Shown here in pieces: positions 11,089 through 22,463 of a stretch of DNA of 64,000 nucleotides. The stretch is from Pyrenula massariospora. Lineage: Eukaryota; Ascomycota; Eurotiomycetes; Pyrenulales; Pyrenulaceae. The notes beneath the pieces were generated by a model, which was not told where the DNA came from, did not search any database, and saw only the letters and a program-made list of their open reading frames with translations. Location: positions 558,001 through 622,000 of the forward strand of contig JAGFMI010000021.1 of NCBI GenBank assembly GCA_021030905.1, given 5' to 3'. The position numbers were made by a program, and so were the translations under genes. Each line of letters begins with the position of its first letter. Within the stretch, counting starts at the first letter, position 1.

Positions 11089-12148
11089 TTACCAGACGTA
11101 TGGTATCATCCTGGGACGGTTACCAACCTGCTCCTTACCAAACTTTTCAATATACCACTCCCGCGTCAGATCGGCCGATATGCCTTGGTTGACCAATACA
11201 AATAGAAACACCGTCGTCATGGTACCGTTGACAAGACGCCCCTGCGGGGCAGCGAGAAACATGAGTGACAAATAGTACACGCACTCGGCAGCATAATGAG
11301 GGCAACACGAGGTGATGAATGCTGGGTGGGATGGCAGAGTGTATTTTTTGAGGGATGCCAGATACCGGTGACAATCATTCTGAATGCCTGAGGCAAGGAG
11401 GAAACCGGGAACAAAGATCATGGTACGAATTGAGGGAGCTTCCAATGATATGTATTTCAGAGGATCGTTTGTGGAGCGCAAGGCACCTGGCAGATGGTAA
11501 GTACGGCTTTGAAGAGGTACAATGACAGCGAACCTAGTCCCTCTACCCAGATCGCAATTGGCACTGTAATGTAGAAGACAATCCCTAGAACCCAGTGACC
11601 AATCCACATCTGAGATTTTGAAGGCTTTGTAAATAAGAGGCATTCACTCAGCCGCCGAAAACCTTGAACCAGAACCAGACCAGAACAAAGCGCAACCTGA
11701 TTGATTGTCATCGAGGTGTCTGGAAGTCTGGTACCAGAAGAGATTCGCTCGAACAGTGCGCCATGTTTGAGAAGTTGCTGTATCCAGATGGTTGAGGACA
11801 GGACAGAGACGACATAGAAATGATAGAACCACTCGTGTGGGACTCTTGTTTGCGCCAATGCGTCTAAGAAATCCTGGAACGATCCAGACACCGGAGCGTC
11901 CTGCTCATCTGAATCTTTTGGATCCGATCCCGAATTGTCCTCTTTTTTCGAGTCCTTATCCTCCGTAGTCTTCTCTGGCGTTCCGCGCGCGCCAAAAGCA
12001 ATAAATCTTGACTTGAGATCGGGTACAAAGTAGAGGACAAAAAGCTGCATCGGCGTTAGTCCTGAGTTGTAAACTATACTATGGAAGTGCATCGTACGAG
12101 GATTGTATTTATGATGAAGAAGGATCGTAAGAAAACAATCGTGTTCAT
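11089..12148 (-). CDS. DFG10: Polyprenol reductase (Dfg10 / SRD5A3 family)
   Basis: Three exons: 12148-12098, 12044-11534 and 11486-11089, giving 319 residues. The family reduces the alpha-isoprene of polyprenol to give dolichol for N-glycosylation in the endoplasmic reticulum membrane. Signature pieces are PDLKSRFIAFGARG near the N-terminus, HEWFYHFYVVS, QGFRRLSECL, KSQMWIGHWVLG and, in the catalytic C-terminal part, QNDCHRYLASLKKY and CCPHYAAECVYYLS. Several hydrophobic segments are present. The first exon (17 codons, MNTIVFLRSFFIINTIL) was added because it completes the N-terminal membrane helix; it joins through a 53-nt intron whose branch site CTAAC lies close to the acceptor. A shorter model starting at 12092 would lack that helix. 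An acidic Lys/Asp/Glu-rich loop follows the first helix. Confidence 0.9.
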
Positions 12149-12808
12149 CTTGAGGGCCGCGAGCAATGCTCTGTCGGGGTCAGATTTGGGAGAGAGCTAG
12201 CTGCAGGAAGAAGTAATAACAAGTGCAGGTGCCTGTCTCATCATTTTAGCCACTATCCCAAATTGCTGGGCAAATCCTGAAGGAAATAGACTTCATCGAG
12301 ATGTCCGCTAATCGTAGACGATGCTCCGCGCCTAACATGACGACGGCGGGCAAGTCAAGCTACGTAGATACCGTCTGCCTTGTAGTCCGACATGATGAGA
12401 AAATGTGAGATTGGCCGTTGACTCCTGACCGGCTGGCAAGGCTCCGTTTGCCCATGATGAGGCGCATCTTGGCCTCCGTCTCCTTTTCGCCCCCAGTAAA
12501 AACAGTAGCCGGTGTCCTTAAGCCGCCAATAGGCCCCGTTTCTGAGGTCGATCGTCCCTCTACCCACTTAGACCTCTCCGCGACCGAGACCCAGCCTACT
12601 TTCTTCAACTCCCCATCCCACCAGACAAACCAGTCGCACTGCTCGACTTCGATCCGCGACGTCCCAAACGAAGAGGACTATCCATCTACACTACGGTCTA
12701 TCTCCCGGCTTTGGCGGCAAGTTCTTACGCGCACATCTTCGCCATTTCTTACCGCCTCTCCAGCGACAGCCTGATCCGTCAGGCTTCAGAAGCTTACAAC
12801 GGAGCAAA
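12149..12808. other. Divergent promoter region, DFG10 / ankyrin gene
   Basis: About 700 bases between divergent start codons. A plus-strand frame at 12418-12774 has no family motif and probably belongs to the leader of the ankyrin gene. Nothing else was recognised. Confidence 0.5.
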
Positions 12809-12850
12809 ATGACAGAGATCGCGAGGAGGCTACTATTCCACGCGTTATGA
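12809..12850 (+). promoter_or_regulatory. Upstream ORF overlapping the ankyrin-gene start (ATGA)
   Basis: A 13-codon frame begins at ATG 12809 in good context (A at -3) and ends at TGA 12848-12850. Its stop overlaps the main ATG (12847-12849) in the arrangement ATGA, the geometry used for termination-reinitiation coupling. Whether the leader includes 12809 is not known. Confidence 0.5.
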
Positions 12851-15800
12851 GTGAAACGCAAGACGCGGCTGTGCCTACACAAGATGTCGAAAATCCAGCG
12901 ACAAAGACCGTCGAGGAAGACGCACAGAATGGGGGTAATGACCCGGAATCGAGCTCCAGAGCGGTGACTCCTCCTGTTGCTACAGTCGCCGATGATGGAA
13001 GGACGCAAGAAAGCGCAGCGCTGGAGGCTGCTGGTGCTGATGCAGACTCGGAGGCCGAGACGCTGATCCAGTCTCCAGAAAAAAGAAAAGCGCATCCACT
13101 CGACAACCCGCCGGTTCTTACTGCTACTGAGCAACCGGGCAGGCTGAACAGCGAGCACGATGACAATACGCTCGGCTCCCCAAGCAGTGATGGCAGGTCT
13201 CGCAAGAGGAAAAGAAGTGATGTTGAGAAGCCAGACTCTCTACAAAATGTACGACCGTCCAGTCCAAGAAGCTCTGCATTATCATCGCCTCGTCTTGGTT
13301 CCGAGTTTGGAGCTGGCGATAATTCTGACGCTGGATCAAAGCGAAGTGTCTCTGGTTCAAAAGTATCTGAACGTCGGCGCAGGCAGGGCTCGAAACGTCC
13401 GTCAGAAGAGCCGGAACACCATGGAGACGAAGACGCAGAGGCGCAACTAAAGGTTAAGCATCGCAAGAGAAGGCAAAGCCTAGGTACAGGTACGAATATG
13501 TCTAGGGAGGACGACTTGTCGCATCACAGATCCAAAGGTAAAGGCGCCGCGGCGGCTGCTGGAAATACGTCAGAGCGCCGCGAAACCCGAAGCGCTACGT
13601 ATCCACGCCAATCTTCTCACGAACGATCACTCTCACCTCAGTCTTCCGGTCGTCATCACAAACGAGTAAACTCGTCCCAGTCGACTCATCCCAATTCATC
13701 GGGTAGCACAAAGAAACGGCGGCTTCCTGCGCCTTTAGTAACCGGCAAACGGAATAGATCCGAAGACCGGCTATCAGTATCAACAGACATTAGTGGGTCT
13801 CCTCAGCCTTCAGCACCGCAACTGCGAAAACTTGTCTCCACCGAAAACGATGCTGTCTCCCCAGCAAAGATGGTCGGCCAGCACCGGAAACACCGCGATC
13901 AAAACGGCCGCACCTGGCTTGCCCGCGCATGCGCCAACGACGAGCTCGACCAAGCCAAGGCTTATTACGAGGAAAGGCCGACCGACTTGAACCTTGCAGA
14001 CAATGCTGGGAACACTCCTCTTCAAATTGCATCCCTCTCAGGCTTCACGGACATCGTTCAATTCTTGCTTAGCAAAAGATGCGACATTGATACAAAGAAC
14101 ATTGACAACGATACGCCATTGATTGACGCGGTCGAGAACTGCCATGTCGATGTAGTCAGGCTCTTACTAGAAGGAGGAGCAAACCCTAGACTTGGCAACG
14201 GCAAAGGCGACGAACCTTACGAGCTTGTCCCAGAGGACGGAGACGACTATGATGAGATCCGGAGATTGATTGCGGATGCGAAGAACAAGAAGGCGAAAAG
14301 AAGACAGAGCGACGACCAGACACTCAACACGAAGGAGGGTTCTTCGCGAGCTGCATCCGCTGCAAGCCCAAGAGACTCTCCGCCAATCTTGGGACCAAAG
14401 AGCCCGCCGGTATCCAGCCTAATGAGTCGAAGACGGACCGGCAGAAGCGAATCGACGAGGAACGACCTATTATGGCAGCATCACACGCAATCAAACTTAA
14501 CCAAGCTGGCAGGGACGGGCGATCTCCAGGCTGTGGCAAGTGTTCTAAATAGCCTTCAAAAGGCTGAGCCTGAGTCGGTGATAGCTGCTGCACGAGCAGG
14601 ACACGATGAAGTCTTGAGTTTTCTCCTCGGAATGGGAAATCCTGACCCGGATCCTGACCCTCTTACTTCATCAGACCATAAGAGAAGCCAAATCACTCCT
14701 ATGCTGGCAGCTATTGGTAGGGGGAATAATAAGGTTATTAAGCTGCTGCTGCAGCAGGACGGCTTCAATCCACGTCGCAGATTCGACGGATTGTCTTATC
14801 CAGAAATTTCTATGAAACGAAGGGGTGAAGCATGGGAAGAAGAGTACAGGCTTCTTAAAGATGCCTACGATCATAGTCGAAGTCCGAAGTCTCGCAAACA
14901 ATCCTCACCGAAAAAGGTCCGTGACCCTGAGAGACAACATCGCTCCAGAGATTCCGCTTCCCCGAGTGCTTCTCTACGAAAATTACCGCGCAGCCCAAAA
15001 TCGAGCCATCGCGAACTTCCGTTGAAGCAACCATTGAAACGTGACCCATCGGGTCGAAAAACTCTTGCTCCTGATACGCAGAGCCCAACGCTTAAAAGAG
15101 CTAGCAGTGGTGATCATTCAGTCGCTGTAGCCTCTGACCATGACTTGAAGTCTTCCAGCTCTCACTTGAAGCAGAACAAAACTCGTCGCAGCCATAGCGA
15201 CATTCCAACGCCAAGCTCGGAAGGCGAAGGGCAGAAAAAGCGCCGGCTCTTGTCCCGCAAGGACCACCGCGAACTTCATAGCAAGAAGTACGATTCTACC
15301 AGTGAGGATGACAAAGCCAGCTCGAAAGTCAGAAGTGACCCTCTCAGTGGCAAAACTCTTCTCAAACGTCCACGCAGCAGTGTGACACCAGACCGGCCTC
15401 GTTCTCGTGACTCTGGTGTAACAAGGGAGGAACGCAAGAAACGACGTATCGTTGGGTCTTCCGAAAGCCCTGAGCTGTCAAAGGCCCAATTACCCCGAAA
15501 GAAATCTAAAAGTGGAGAAGTGGAAGGCTCTAGCGAGATGGCCAAGCAAGGGAGAGAAGCCAAGCTCCTGCGAGACGTAGACGACATCTTCAAGCGGGAT
15601 CAACAGAGGCGGGATGATCAGGTACCAACATCTAAACCTGCTAAGCCCGTCACGTCATTATCCGAGGACAAAGAAATGGAAGACGTGAAGACTGAGGCTG
15701 ATGACGGTGACCAGCAGCGTAGACTAGCCGAAATTGCCGCTGCCGAAGCAGAAGCTACCAAGGCCAAGACCGAAGAGAGCAGAGCCAGGGCCGAGGCAGA

Positions 15801-16904
15801 AGCTAGGGCCAAAGCAGAAGCGGACGCAGAAGCAGAACGCCAGCGCAAGATCCAGCAAGAGAAAGAAGAAGCTGAGCGTCTCGCACGAGAAGAGGATGAA
15901 CGGCGCCGCAAGGCCGAGATTGAGGCAGAAACCCTACGCATCAAAGCCGAGGAAGAACGACGTCGCCAGGAGGAAGAGGAAGCCGCCCGCAAACGTGCTG
16001 AGGAAGAAGCCGCCCAACGCCGCAAGGAGGAAGAAGAGCGCCGCGAGCGCCTCCGCCGGGAAGAGGAAGAGCGTCAGGAACGCTTGCGGCGGGAACGAGA
16101 GGAACGTCAACGCTTACTCGAAGAGCGGAAACAGCGTGAGGCGGAGGAGAGGGAGCGCGCTCGACGAGAGGCTTTGCCGCCGCTGCTGGGGAAACATACT
16201 GAGCTTATTGACCGTAATGATCCCATCGCGCGGGATCCCGTCTGGCTAAAAGCATCTTTCCCCATCCGCACCGCGGAGCTTGGACAAATCGACTCCTCAT
16301 GTCCGTCCGAGTACGCGCGCGAGAAATACATGATCAATTTCCAAGCCGCGATCCTGTTAGCTACAAAGGACTTCAACCTCACTCAGTACACGCAGCTGGA
16401 GCGTAAGCCAGCCACCCCTTTGCATCGACAGCTCCTTTTCAATACCTTCAAGAGCGTACTATGGATCAATTTCGTCGGGCCGGGGCCATTTCTCAAGCCG
16501 TTCGAAGCAAATCAGCGCGAGAGAGCGGGCTTACCGAAATTCATGGCTCTGGAGCCGCTGTTTTGGGTGCGGGTATGTGTCACTTTATGTCTCTTCTTCC
16601 CCCCTTCTCGTCACCTCTTGATAAGTGCTGACCTTTGACCGCTCAGCTCGGCGACTTTGAGGGCCTAAAATCGCTCCATCCGCATCTCGTCGACTTTCCT
16701 TTGAAGGAAGTTGCCATCTGCATGCGTCCTCTGGACCTGGAGCCGCACCAGCACAGTAACGATGCAAATCCTAATGCTAGTCCCAATGCTGCGAGTGCTA
16801 ACAGTATGCGTCACAGCGCGTCCCCAGTCATCAAGACCTCCGCCTCGCCGCTCGTGAACGGGGTGGGTGGTGGGCATGGGGTCAATGGGGCGGGCTATGA
16901 CTGA
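12847..16904 (+). CDS. Large ankyrin-repeat / charged-helix protein, Hos4-like (Set3 complex) candidate
   Basis: Two exons, 12847-16572 and 16647-16904 (intron 74 nt), 1327 residues. The N-terminal ~340 residues are disordered, Ser/Arg/Lys rich with basic clusters. Ankyrin-type repeats lie at about 351-480 (GNTPLQIASLSGFTDIVQFLL, NDTPLIDAVENCHVDVVRLLL split by short linkers) and a weaker second set at about 539-640 (ITPMLAAIGRGNNKVIKLLL). A very long Glu/Arg/Ala-rich segment (about 957-1108) should form a single charged helix. A conserved C-terminal globular part starts at LPPLLGKHTELID and continues over the splice (WVR-LGDFEGL). This order resembles the filamentous-fungal proteins annotated as Set3-complex subunit Hos4; that link is from family memory. 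The expected site is the nucleus, in histone deacetylation. The last residues are a low-complexity Asn/Gly tail. Confidence 0.75.
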
Positions 16905-17207
16905 TTGGTTGATTGAGTAGGCATGGTACGAAGCGTCGGCATTTGGAATACCTGTGGGAATCAGATCACGGCCCGCTTCACGAGTCGAGACGTGTTCATG
17001 GGCATACTGGCTTAGGGATCGAGATGAGAAGAAAAGGGGCATGACTGAGGGCAGTTTGTTGCATATGTAGCCTCCCTCCGCTCGCTAGGTAGATGATGTG
17101 AGATGGGGAAGCGCCACGGTGTGGTGTGTAGGCGAATACATGAGGATATTCCGTGCAAATTCTTTAGCATGGCACTGTGCACTCGTTGCCCTGGCCTTGC
17201 CGGTGGC

Positions 17208-17233
17208 AAAAAGTGGCACTACAAAATCTACCC
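17208..17233 (+). repeat. Left terminal inverted repeat of MITE-like element
   Basis: Left arm starting AAAAAGTGGCAC; carries T/A where the right arm has C/G at most mismatched positions, as RIP would leave. Confidence 0.55.
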
Positions 17234-17417
17234 AAACTCCTTCCTCTTTTACGGTAAAATTTGCAGAGAAAATATAATTTTGCATCTGAATATTAAATAG
17301 ATTCAGCATTTATAATTCCTCTATTGTTAATTAAAATAAATTTAGTAAATTGTTAATCGAATTATGAAAATTTGAAAGTTAGAGGGTTGTATGTTTAGCC
17401 ACCAACCTCTACCTAAA

Positions 17418-17444
17418 GGGCAAGTTTCGCGGTGCCACTTTTTT
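17418..17444 (-). repeat. Right terminal inverted repeat of MITE-like element
   Basis: Complement of the left arm, less decayed, reading GTGGCACCGCGAAAC inward on the minus strand. Confidence 0.55.
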
Positions 17445-18519
17445 CTCTTACCATGTGCCTTGGCGGTGTTCGTGGAGTCTGCACGTACGCGAGAAGATGA
17501 CCCCCCGCCTCGCCTTCCACTGTGCGACCCTCCATGAGCACCGCCTAAGCTTCCTTGCCCGTCGCTCTTGTACAGAAACGCCTTCATTGTCAGCTTTTTA
17601 TGATGGGGCTACAAGGGGAGCGTAGGGGAGCGCTGAGGTTCGCCGCCCTGCCTTTTAATTTGTGGTGGCGCCGGGTTTGGGCTCCCTTCATCTGCAGCGT
17701 CCACAAGCTAGAGCTACACGTTTGCTGCTGACTGCTCTCGCGTCACTGTTGAAAAGCATTTTGTCCATTATAACCTGATCTTGCGTTTTCCTTGTCGTAT
17801 ATGTTTGACATCTCTTTGTTCTTGCCTGCTGATACCTTTCCTCGGCGAGTTCTATAAGGGGATTGATGTTGCTTACGCTATCACAGATAGCTCTGGAGTG
17901 ACGTGCAGACCTCGGGCCGCATCAGTCGACACAAAGCTCCCTCTTCTAATGGCGAAGTCGAAGCAGACCTCTATCAGATTTCATTGAGCGCGATGGAAAA
18001 AGCAAGGATACCGCAGTGCGTCAATTCGAACCAGGGCCAGTGTCAGCCTGGTCGCCCGGGAGCTAATCAGCAATTTGGTGGCTGTTTATGGCCCAGGCTC
18101 CTCGGATCGCACCGTTCTAGGTGATAAGGCAGAAAGTGCTCCAGCTGAATGAGGCCGCAGGTACCTTTCATATCCCCGCCCAATATTGGCTGTGTGCGTT
18201 GCCATGCTTCAGAAGGTGCGACCTATTACAGTACTGGCATACTTTTCTCTGCCGATGTCTTGCAGTCCAGTCAGTAATTGTGAGCCTCAACGAAGATATC
18301 TATTCCATATTGGGCTACACTGCAAGACATGTGCGGCGAGGATGGATCCGCATCTTCCCGTGGTCTCGCTTGCATGAGCCGCCTTAGCCTATCTTCATTA
18401 ATTCTGTATTCTGTCTCTCTTTCACTCTTATCCACACAACTAATGTAGACCTTATCTTTTCCACACACCCAGATTCTACAAACATCACATCCAACCCAAC
18501 TACAATCTTTTAAACACAG

Positions 18520-18540
18520 ATGTCGTCACACCTTCTGTAG
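18520..18540 (+). promoter_or_regulatory. Short upstream ORF before the patatin-fusion gene
   Basis: A six-codon frame (ATG 18520, TAG 18538-18540) lies 24 bases upstream of the chosen start at 18565. If the leader contains it, it could damp translation of the main frame. The TAG could also act as a splice acceptor, so this is a weak call. Confidence 0.35.
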
Positions 18541-18564
18541 CATTCGCTTTTCTGGAGCAACATC

Positions 18565-21500
18565 ATGAAGAAAGCGTTCATTGAATGTGCGAAGTGCGAA
18601 GAGGCACCAGGGGATGTCACTTGCTCCTGCGGGGAGAAGTTCTGCGAGTCCTGTTTTACCAAGATGCACCTCCCTCGGAATTTAACTCACAAACGTGGAG
18701 GAAACAGCATATCCGAGGAGGCCTGGAACTGGATTTCAGGCAACTTTTCGGGATTAACTAGTTCCTCGTCCCCAGCTACGCAGTTCAAAGAAGATGAAAG
18801 AACAAAGTGGTTCGGTTTTAATACTGAGACCACTAAAAGAGGAGATCGCATCACATCAATTGTAGAGACTGGAAGGCTAGCGAATCTCATGGAAGAATCA
18901 ATCCACTTTCGAGAAGACAGTCCTAGGAGACAGTTCCCAGGCATCATCTCTTTCGTTGGAGACACTGGTGCAGGGAAATCAATGCTTAGTATGTTCCAGT
19001 TTCATTCTGGGGTTGGTACCATGCAAGCTACCTCGCCTAATGCTATTCCAGTATTTCCCATAAGCTGTTCTAATTTTTGATATGCACAGCTAACTCTTTC
19101 CCTCTATGGTAGTTCGCTCGTTGATTTTCCACTCCGCAAAAGCCCAGGAATCTGCGCCTCTCGAAGCTCCAGTACCCGGGGCCACTTCTGGAACTTCAGC
19201 TATTCTTTCCACAACCGGCGAGGTCAACCTATACTTTGACCCATCCACATTTGGAACAGAAACACCGACTTTATACGCCGACTGTGAAGGACTGCTTGGA
19301 GCTGAACCTGTCGCTGCACAGCATCAAAAAGAGTGGGCGAGATACGGGAAACGGTACCCTATTGAAACAGTGCATGGGAAGCACATGGACCGCCGGACTG
19401 CAGTCACGATGCTGTACCCCCGGTTTCTTTACATCTTCAGTGATGTCGTATGCTATGTCACAAGAAATCATAAGGCATGGGCTGATTCTACTCTGCGCCT
19501 TCTAGAATGGTCGCTGGTGGGCTCGCAGAGTATTATCAATCAGCGTGCTCTTCCAGCATTAATTATCATTTTGAACGGACCAACATTGGAGAATGAGGAT
19601 TGGGTCTGGGGTGATTCAGATTCTGCTACGAATGACTTTTTCTCGGCAATCGAGAAAGAGATTAGTGAGGACGCAAGGATCAGAAACCTTGCTAAACGCG
19701 TAAGTATTCTCATGCCATATCACTTTTTCCTCCACAGCAGTGCCATGAACATAGTTGCTAATGCTATTTGTGAGAGTAGCATCGCGACAAGACGATGAGA
19801 GAGCTATTCTGTCGGAGTTTCTCAAGCGTATACGTACACTACGTGCCTCTCGAAGGATATAAGTCTCTTGGAACCAGTCTTACGATTTTTAAGCAGACTA
19901 CTGCGCTTGCCCGCCGGATTCGACGTGATTCTAAGCGAGTACAATGTAAGAGAGCCGACTCGTGGACACAATTTGATACCCGGCAACTTTCTCACATTGT
20001 TGAACATGCATTCGAGCATCTTGCTTCTGGAAGCAAGAAACCATTCGACTTCGGCCAATGTCGGCAACAGCTAGCGATTCCAGATACAGCCGAAGCGCAG
20101 TTGTCGGAGGTACTGAGCCACTGTCTTGAGGTTGATTCAAAGGAGAACTTCAACGCCACTGCTGCTGTAGTAGCTTCGAACTTACTCAGACGGACTCTAA
20201 ATAAGGAGACAAGGGGTGAGTTCCCGAAGTACCCATCCGAGTCATAGAATGAAGCTGCGTTCATTCGAAATCTGACCAGTAGAGTAACCTGCAGACACGG
20301 TCTTGCATCCTTCTGTCGTCTTCAACGAAGACATCCAGGCTGTTTGCGGCAGAGCTGCGGCCGATTTCCTAGATCAAACTGCTCGATGCGCGTTCGTAGA
20401 TCCGGACTCAGGAGAGAGATGCATTAACAGCAAATTCGGCCATGCATTGGGACATCAATCCAGCTCAGGCTGGCTCCTTAAGGATGGCCTATTCATCGCC
20501 GATGAATTTGATTGCGCACTCTTTCTTATGACGATACACGAGGCCGTTCTCTCGACAATGCGCAACATCAATGCTCGTGCCCCTCAAAGTCGGCGCGATT
20601 GGCGTCGACTCGCTGCGGAGCAGCATCGACAAAAACTCAAAACCCTTCGACGGCTGGGTGGCTTCCCACAGGCTTCAGGCGAGTGGATTCTTGATGACGT
20701 TGGCAGCACGAGTGTCTGTTATGGCTGTTTCTTTGGGCACCCAGAGTATCTCTTGCCTTGCAAACATGTAATCTGTGCATGCTGTCTTGAAGACTTCGAT
20801 GAAACCCCAACAGAAGAGCAATATCCTGGAATCTTCCGCCACGACAAATGTGTCATATGCTCATCCGCTGGCGATGAATGGCCGTACATCGGCCGGGTGC
20901 GCCCAGATCTAGCAGGAGTGCGTGTACTATCACTGGACGGCGGAGGCGTCCGAGGAATCGTTGAGCTAGTAGTTCTTCAACGGCTGGAAAAATTAATTAA
21001 TCTTGGATTACCTTTGGGCCAATTTTTTGATCTTATTGTCGGCACCAGCGCTGGTAAGTCTATCATGGTTCCGTCATTGCCTGAAGCTTAATAGAGCCAA
21101 ATCAGGAGGAATCATTGCTCTTGGTATTGGCGCCCAAAATCGGACAGTGTCGGACTGCATGGAGGAATTTCGAGATATCTGCACCTACGGTTTCGAGAAC
21201 AAGCTTCTCACAAAAACCTGGGGCCTTGGCTGGGTTGCCAGGTGGTTTCGAAGCTGTATCTACAAATCAGAGCCTATGGAGGATGCCCTTTATGATGCTT
21301 TCTCCAATCAAGCACCGTCACAGCAGTTTTATGGCCTCACTTATCCTTGCAGAGTGGCAGTCACCACAACTGCAGGAAATGACAGCAAGCTGATTGCAAA
21401 CTACAATCGAGGCTCCGAAGCAAGATACATTAACTCAGAGCTAGCGTTGTGGAAAGCGTAAGCCCCTGGCGTTTCCCTTCTCCGTTTGTCCGGCAGAAGC

Positions 21501-22463
21501 GCGACAGATGATAAGCTAGTATAGACTGACGAAATCTAGCGCTCGATGCACTTCTGCAGCCCCAATGTACTTTGAACATGTCTCTCACCGGGGATATGAG
21601 TGCCGAGATGGAGGGCTGAAGGAGAACAACCCTGCTCAGCTTGCAGTCAACGAATCCAAGGCAATTTGGCGAGACGACATCGATTTCGACATCCTTCTTT
21701 CTCTAGGCTCAGGTCGAGCAAGGTATCCCCGGAACCCACCTGCGTCCTGGAAAATTCTCCCGGGATGGCTTTCAGAACTCCTGGCTATCCTTATTAGCAC
21801 TATGAACGGGGAGGATGCTTGGCAGAGATTTTGTGACAGTCAAGAGGCACGAATCAAAGATCGCGCCGCACGCCTAAATGTTGTATTTGGCACGGATCAT
21901 GAGCCAGCTATTGATGATTTTGCTAGCCTCGACATGATGGAGTCCGTCGCGAAAGCGCACAAGTTTTTTTATAAGCCTTCAACCTCCGCCTTCGCGCCGA
22001 TTATCGGGACTCCCAAAACAAATATGCTCCATGTTCTTGCCGCTAGGCTTCGTGCGAGCATGTACTTCTTCCAGCTGAGGTACATAACGCAACAGAACGG
22101 CGTGTTTGTTGTCCGTGGGTGGATATGTTGTCGACTCCAGCCTGGCGAGGATGGTTTCGACGCTCTCATTGACCAGACCGAGGGATTCAAGGTCAAAGGA
22201 AATTTCATCAAACTTCGGAGCATCCGAAGTAATTCGCTGTTTAAACAGGAAATAACGTTCCAGTTACAGCAGCAGCACGCCGAACAGCCTATCCGAATCG
22301 ATGTCGACTTTGGCTCAACGTACACAGCCACAATCAGTGGATTTCCTCTGACGCTCAAAGTAGGCTCTCGTCCCTTGAATGGCACATTGAGCAAGAAGCA
22401 AGCTAACCTGGATATATACAGGCTCTTTTGAAGTATAGGGATGAACACTTTGACAGCTTCTAA
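18565..22463 (+). CDS. B-box / P-loop GTPase / RING / patatin-like phospholipase fusion protein
   Basis: Seven exons: 18565-18988, 19113-19699, 19780-20215, 20295-21053, 21106-21457, 21540-22359 and 22422-22463, giving 1139 residues; every junction keeps frame. Domains: B-box-like zinc finger with Cys8/Cys11 and CSCGEKFCESC; GTPase with P-loop GDTGAGKS (132-139), completed by the splice to ..MLIRSLIF, and DCEG (198-201) as likely G3; a C-x10-C-x6-H-x3-H cluster (514-536); RING-HC finger (624-671, CYGC..CKHVICACC..CVIC); patatin domain with DGGGVRG (697-703), GTSAG (catalytic Ser734) and DGG (Asp876). The patatin dyad is intact, so phospholipase A2/lipid acyl hydrolase activity is expected. 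No signal peptide is seen. The role is inferred as nucleotide-gated lipase, perhaps in allorecognition or defence. The last intron (62 nt) is less certain: without it the frame ends at 22431. Confidence 0.88.

Larger units (their letters stand above)
17208..17444. mobile_element. MITE-like non-autonomous DNA element remnant, RIP-decayed
   Basis: About 237 bases bounded by an inverted repeat: AAAAAGTGGCAC at 17208-17219 and its complement at 17433-17444. The inner repeat continues to about 26 bases. Between 17213-17233 and the complement of 17418-17438, 15 of 21 positions agree and all six differences are C/T or G/A transitions, five of them A/T in the left arm. The core (about 17258-17390) is very AT-rich, unlike its surroundings. 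This fits a small DNA-transposon derivative hit by repeat-induced point mutation. No target-site duplication could be recognised and no coding frame is present, so superfamily is unknown. Confidence 0.55.
16905..18519. other. Intergenic region with small AT-rich element
   Basis: Gene-free stretch between the ankyrin gene and the patatin fusion gene. It holds the AT-rich inverted-repeat element at 17208-17444 (listed separately). Short frames such as 17781-17987, 17903-18124 and 18121-18387 on the plus strand have no family motif and are not called. The last 150 bases are CA/CT-rich, as expected of a fungal promoter or 5' leader. Confidence 0.5.

Noticed and set aside
12786-13466. Minus-strand 226-codon frame opposite the ankyrin gene start
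   Set aside because: Antisense of the Ser/Glu-rich coding region; no motif and no splice support.
15618-16025. Minus-strand 135-codon frame rich in Ser/Ala/Arg
   Set aside because: It is the antisense shadow of the Glu/Arg-rich charged helix of the ankyrin protein.
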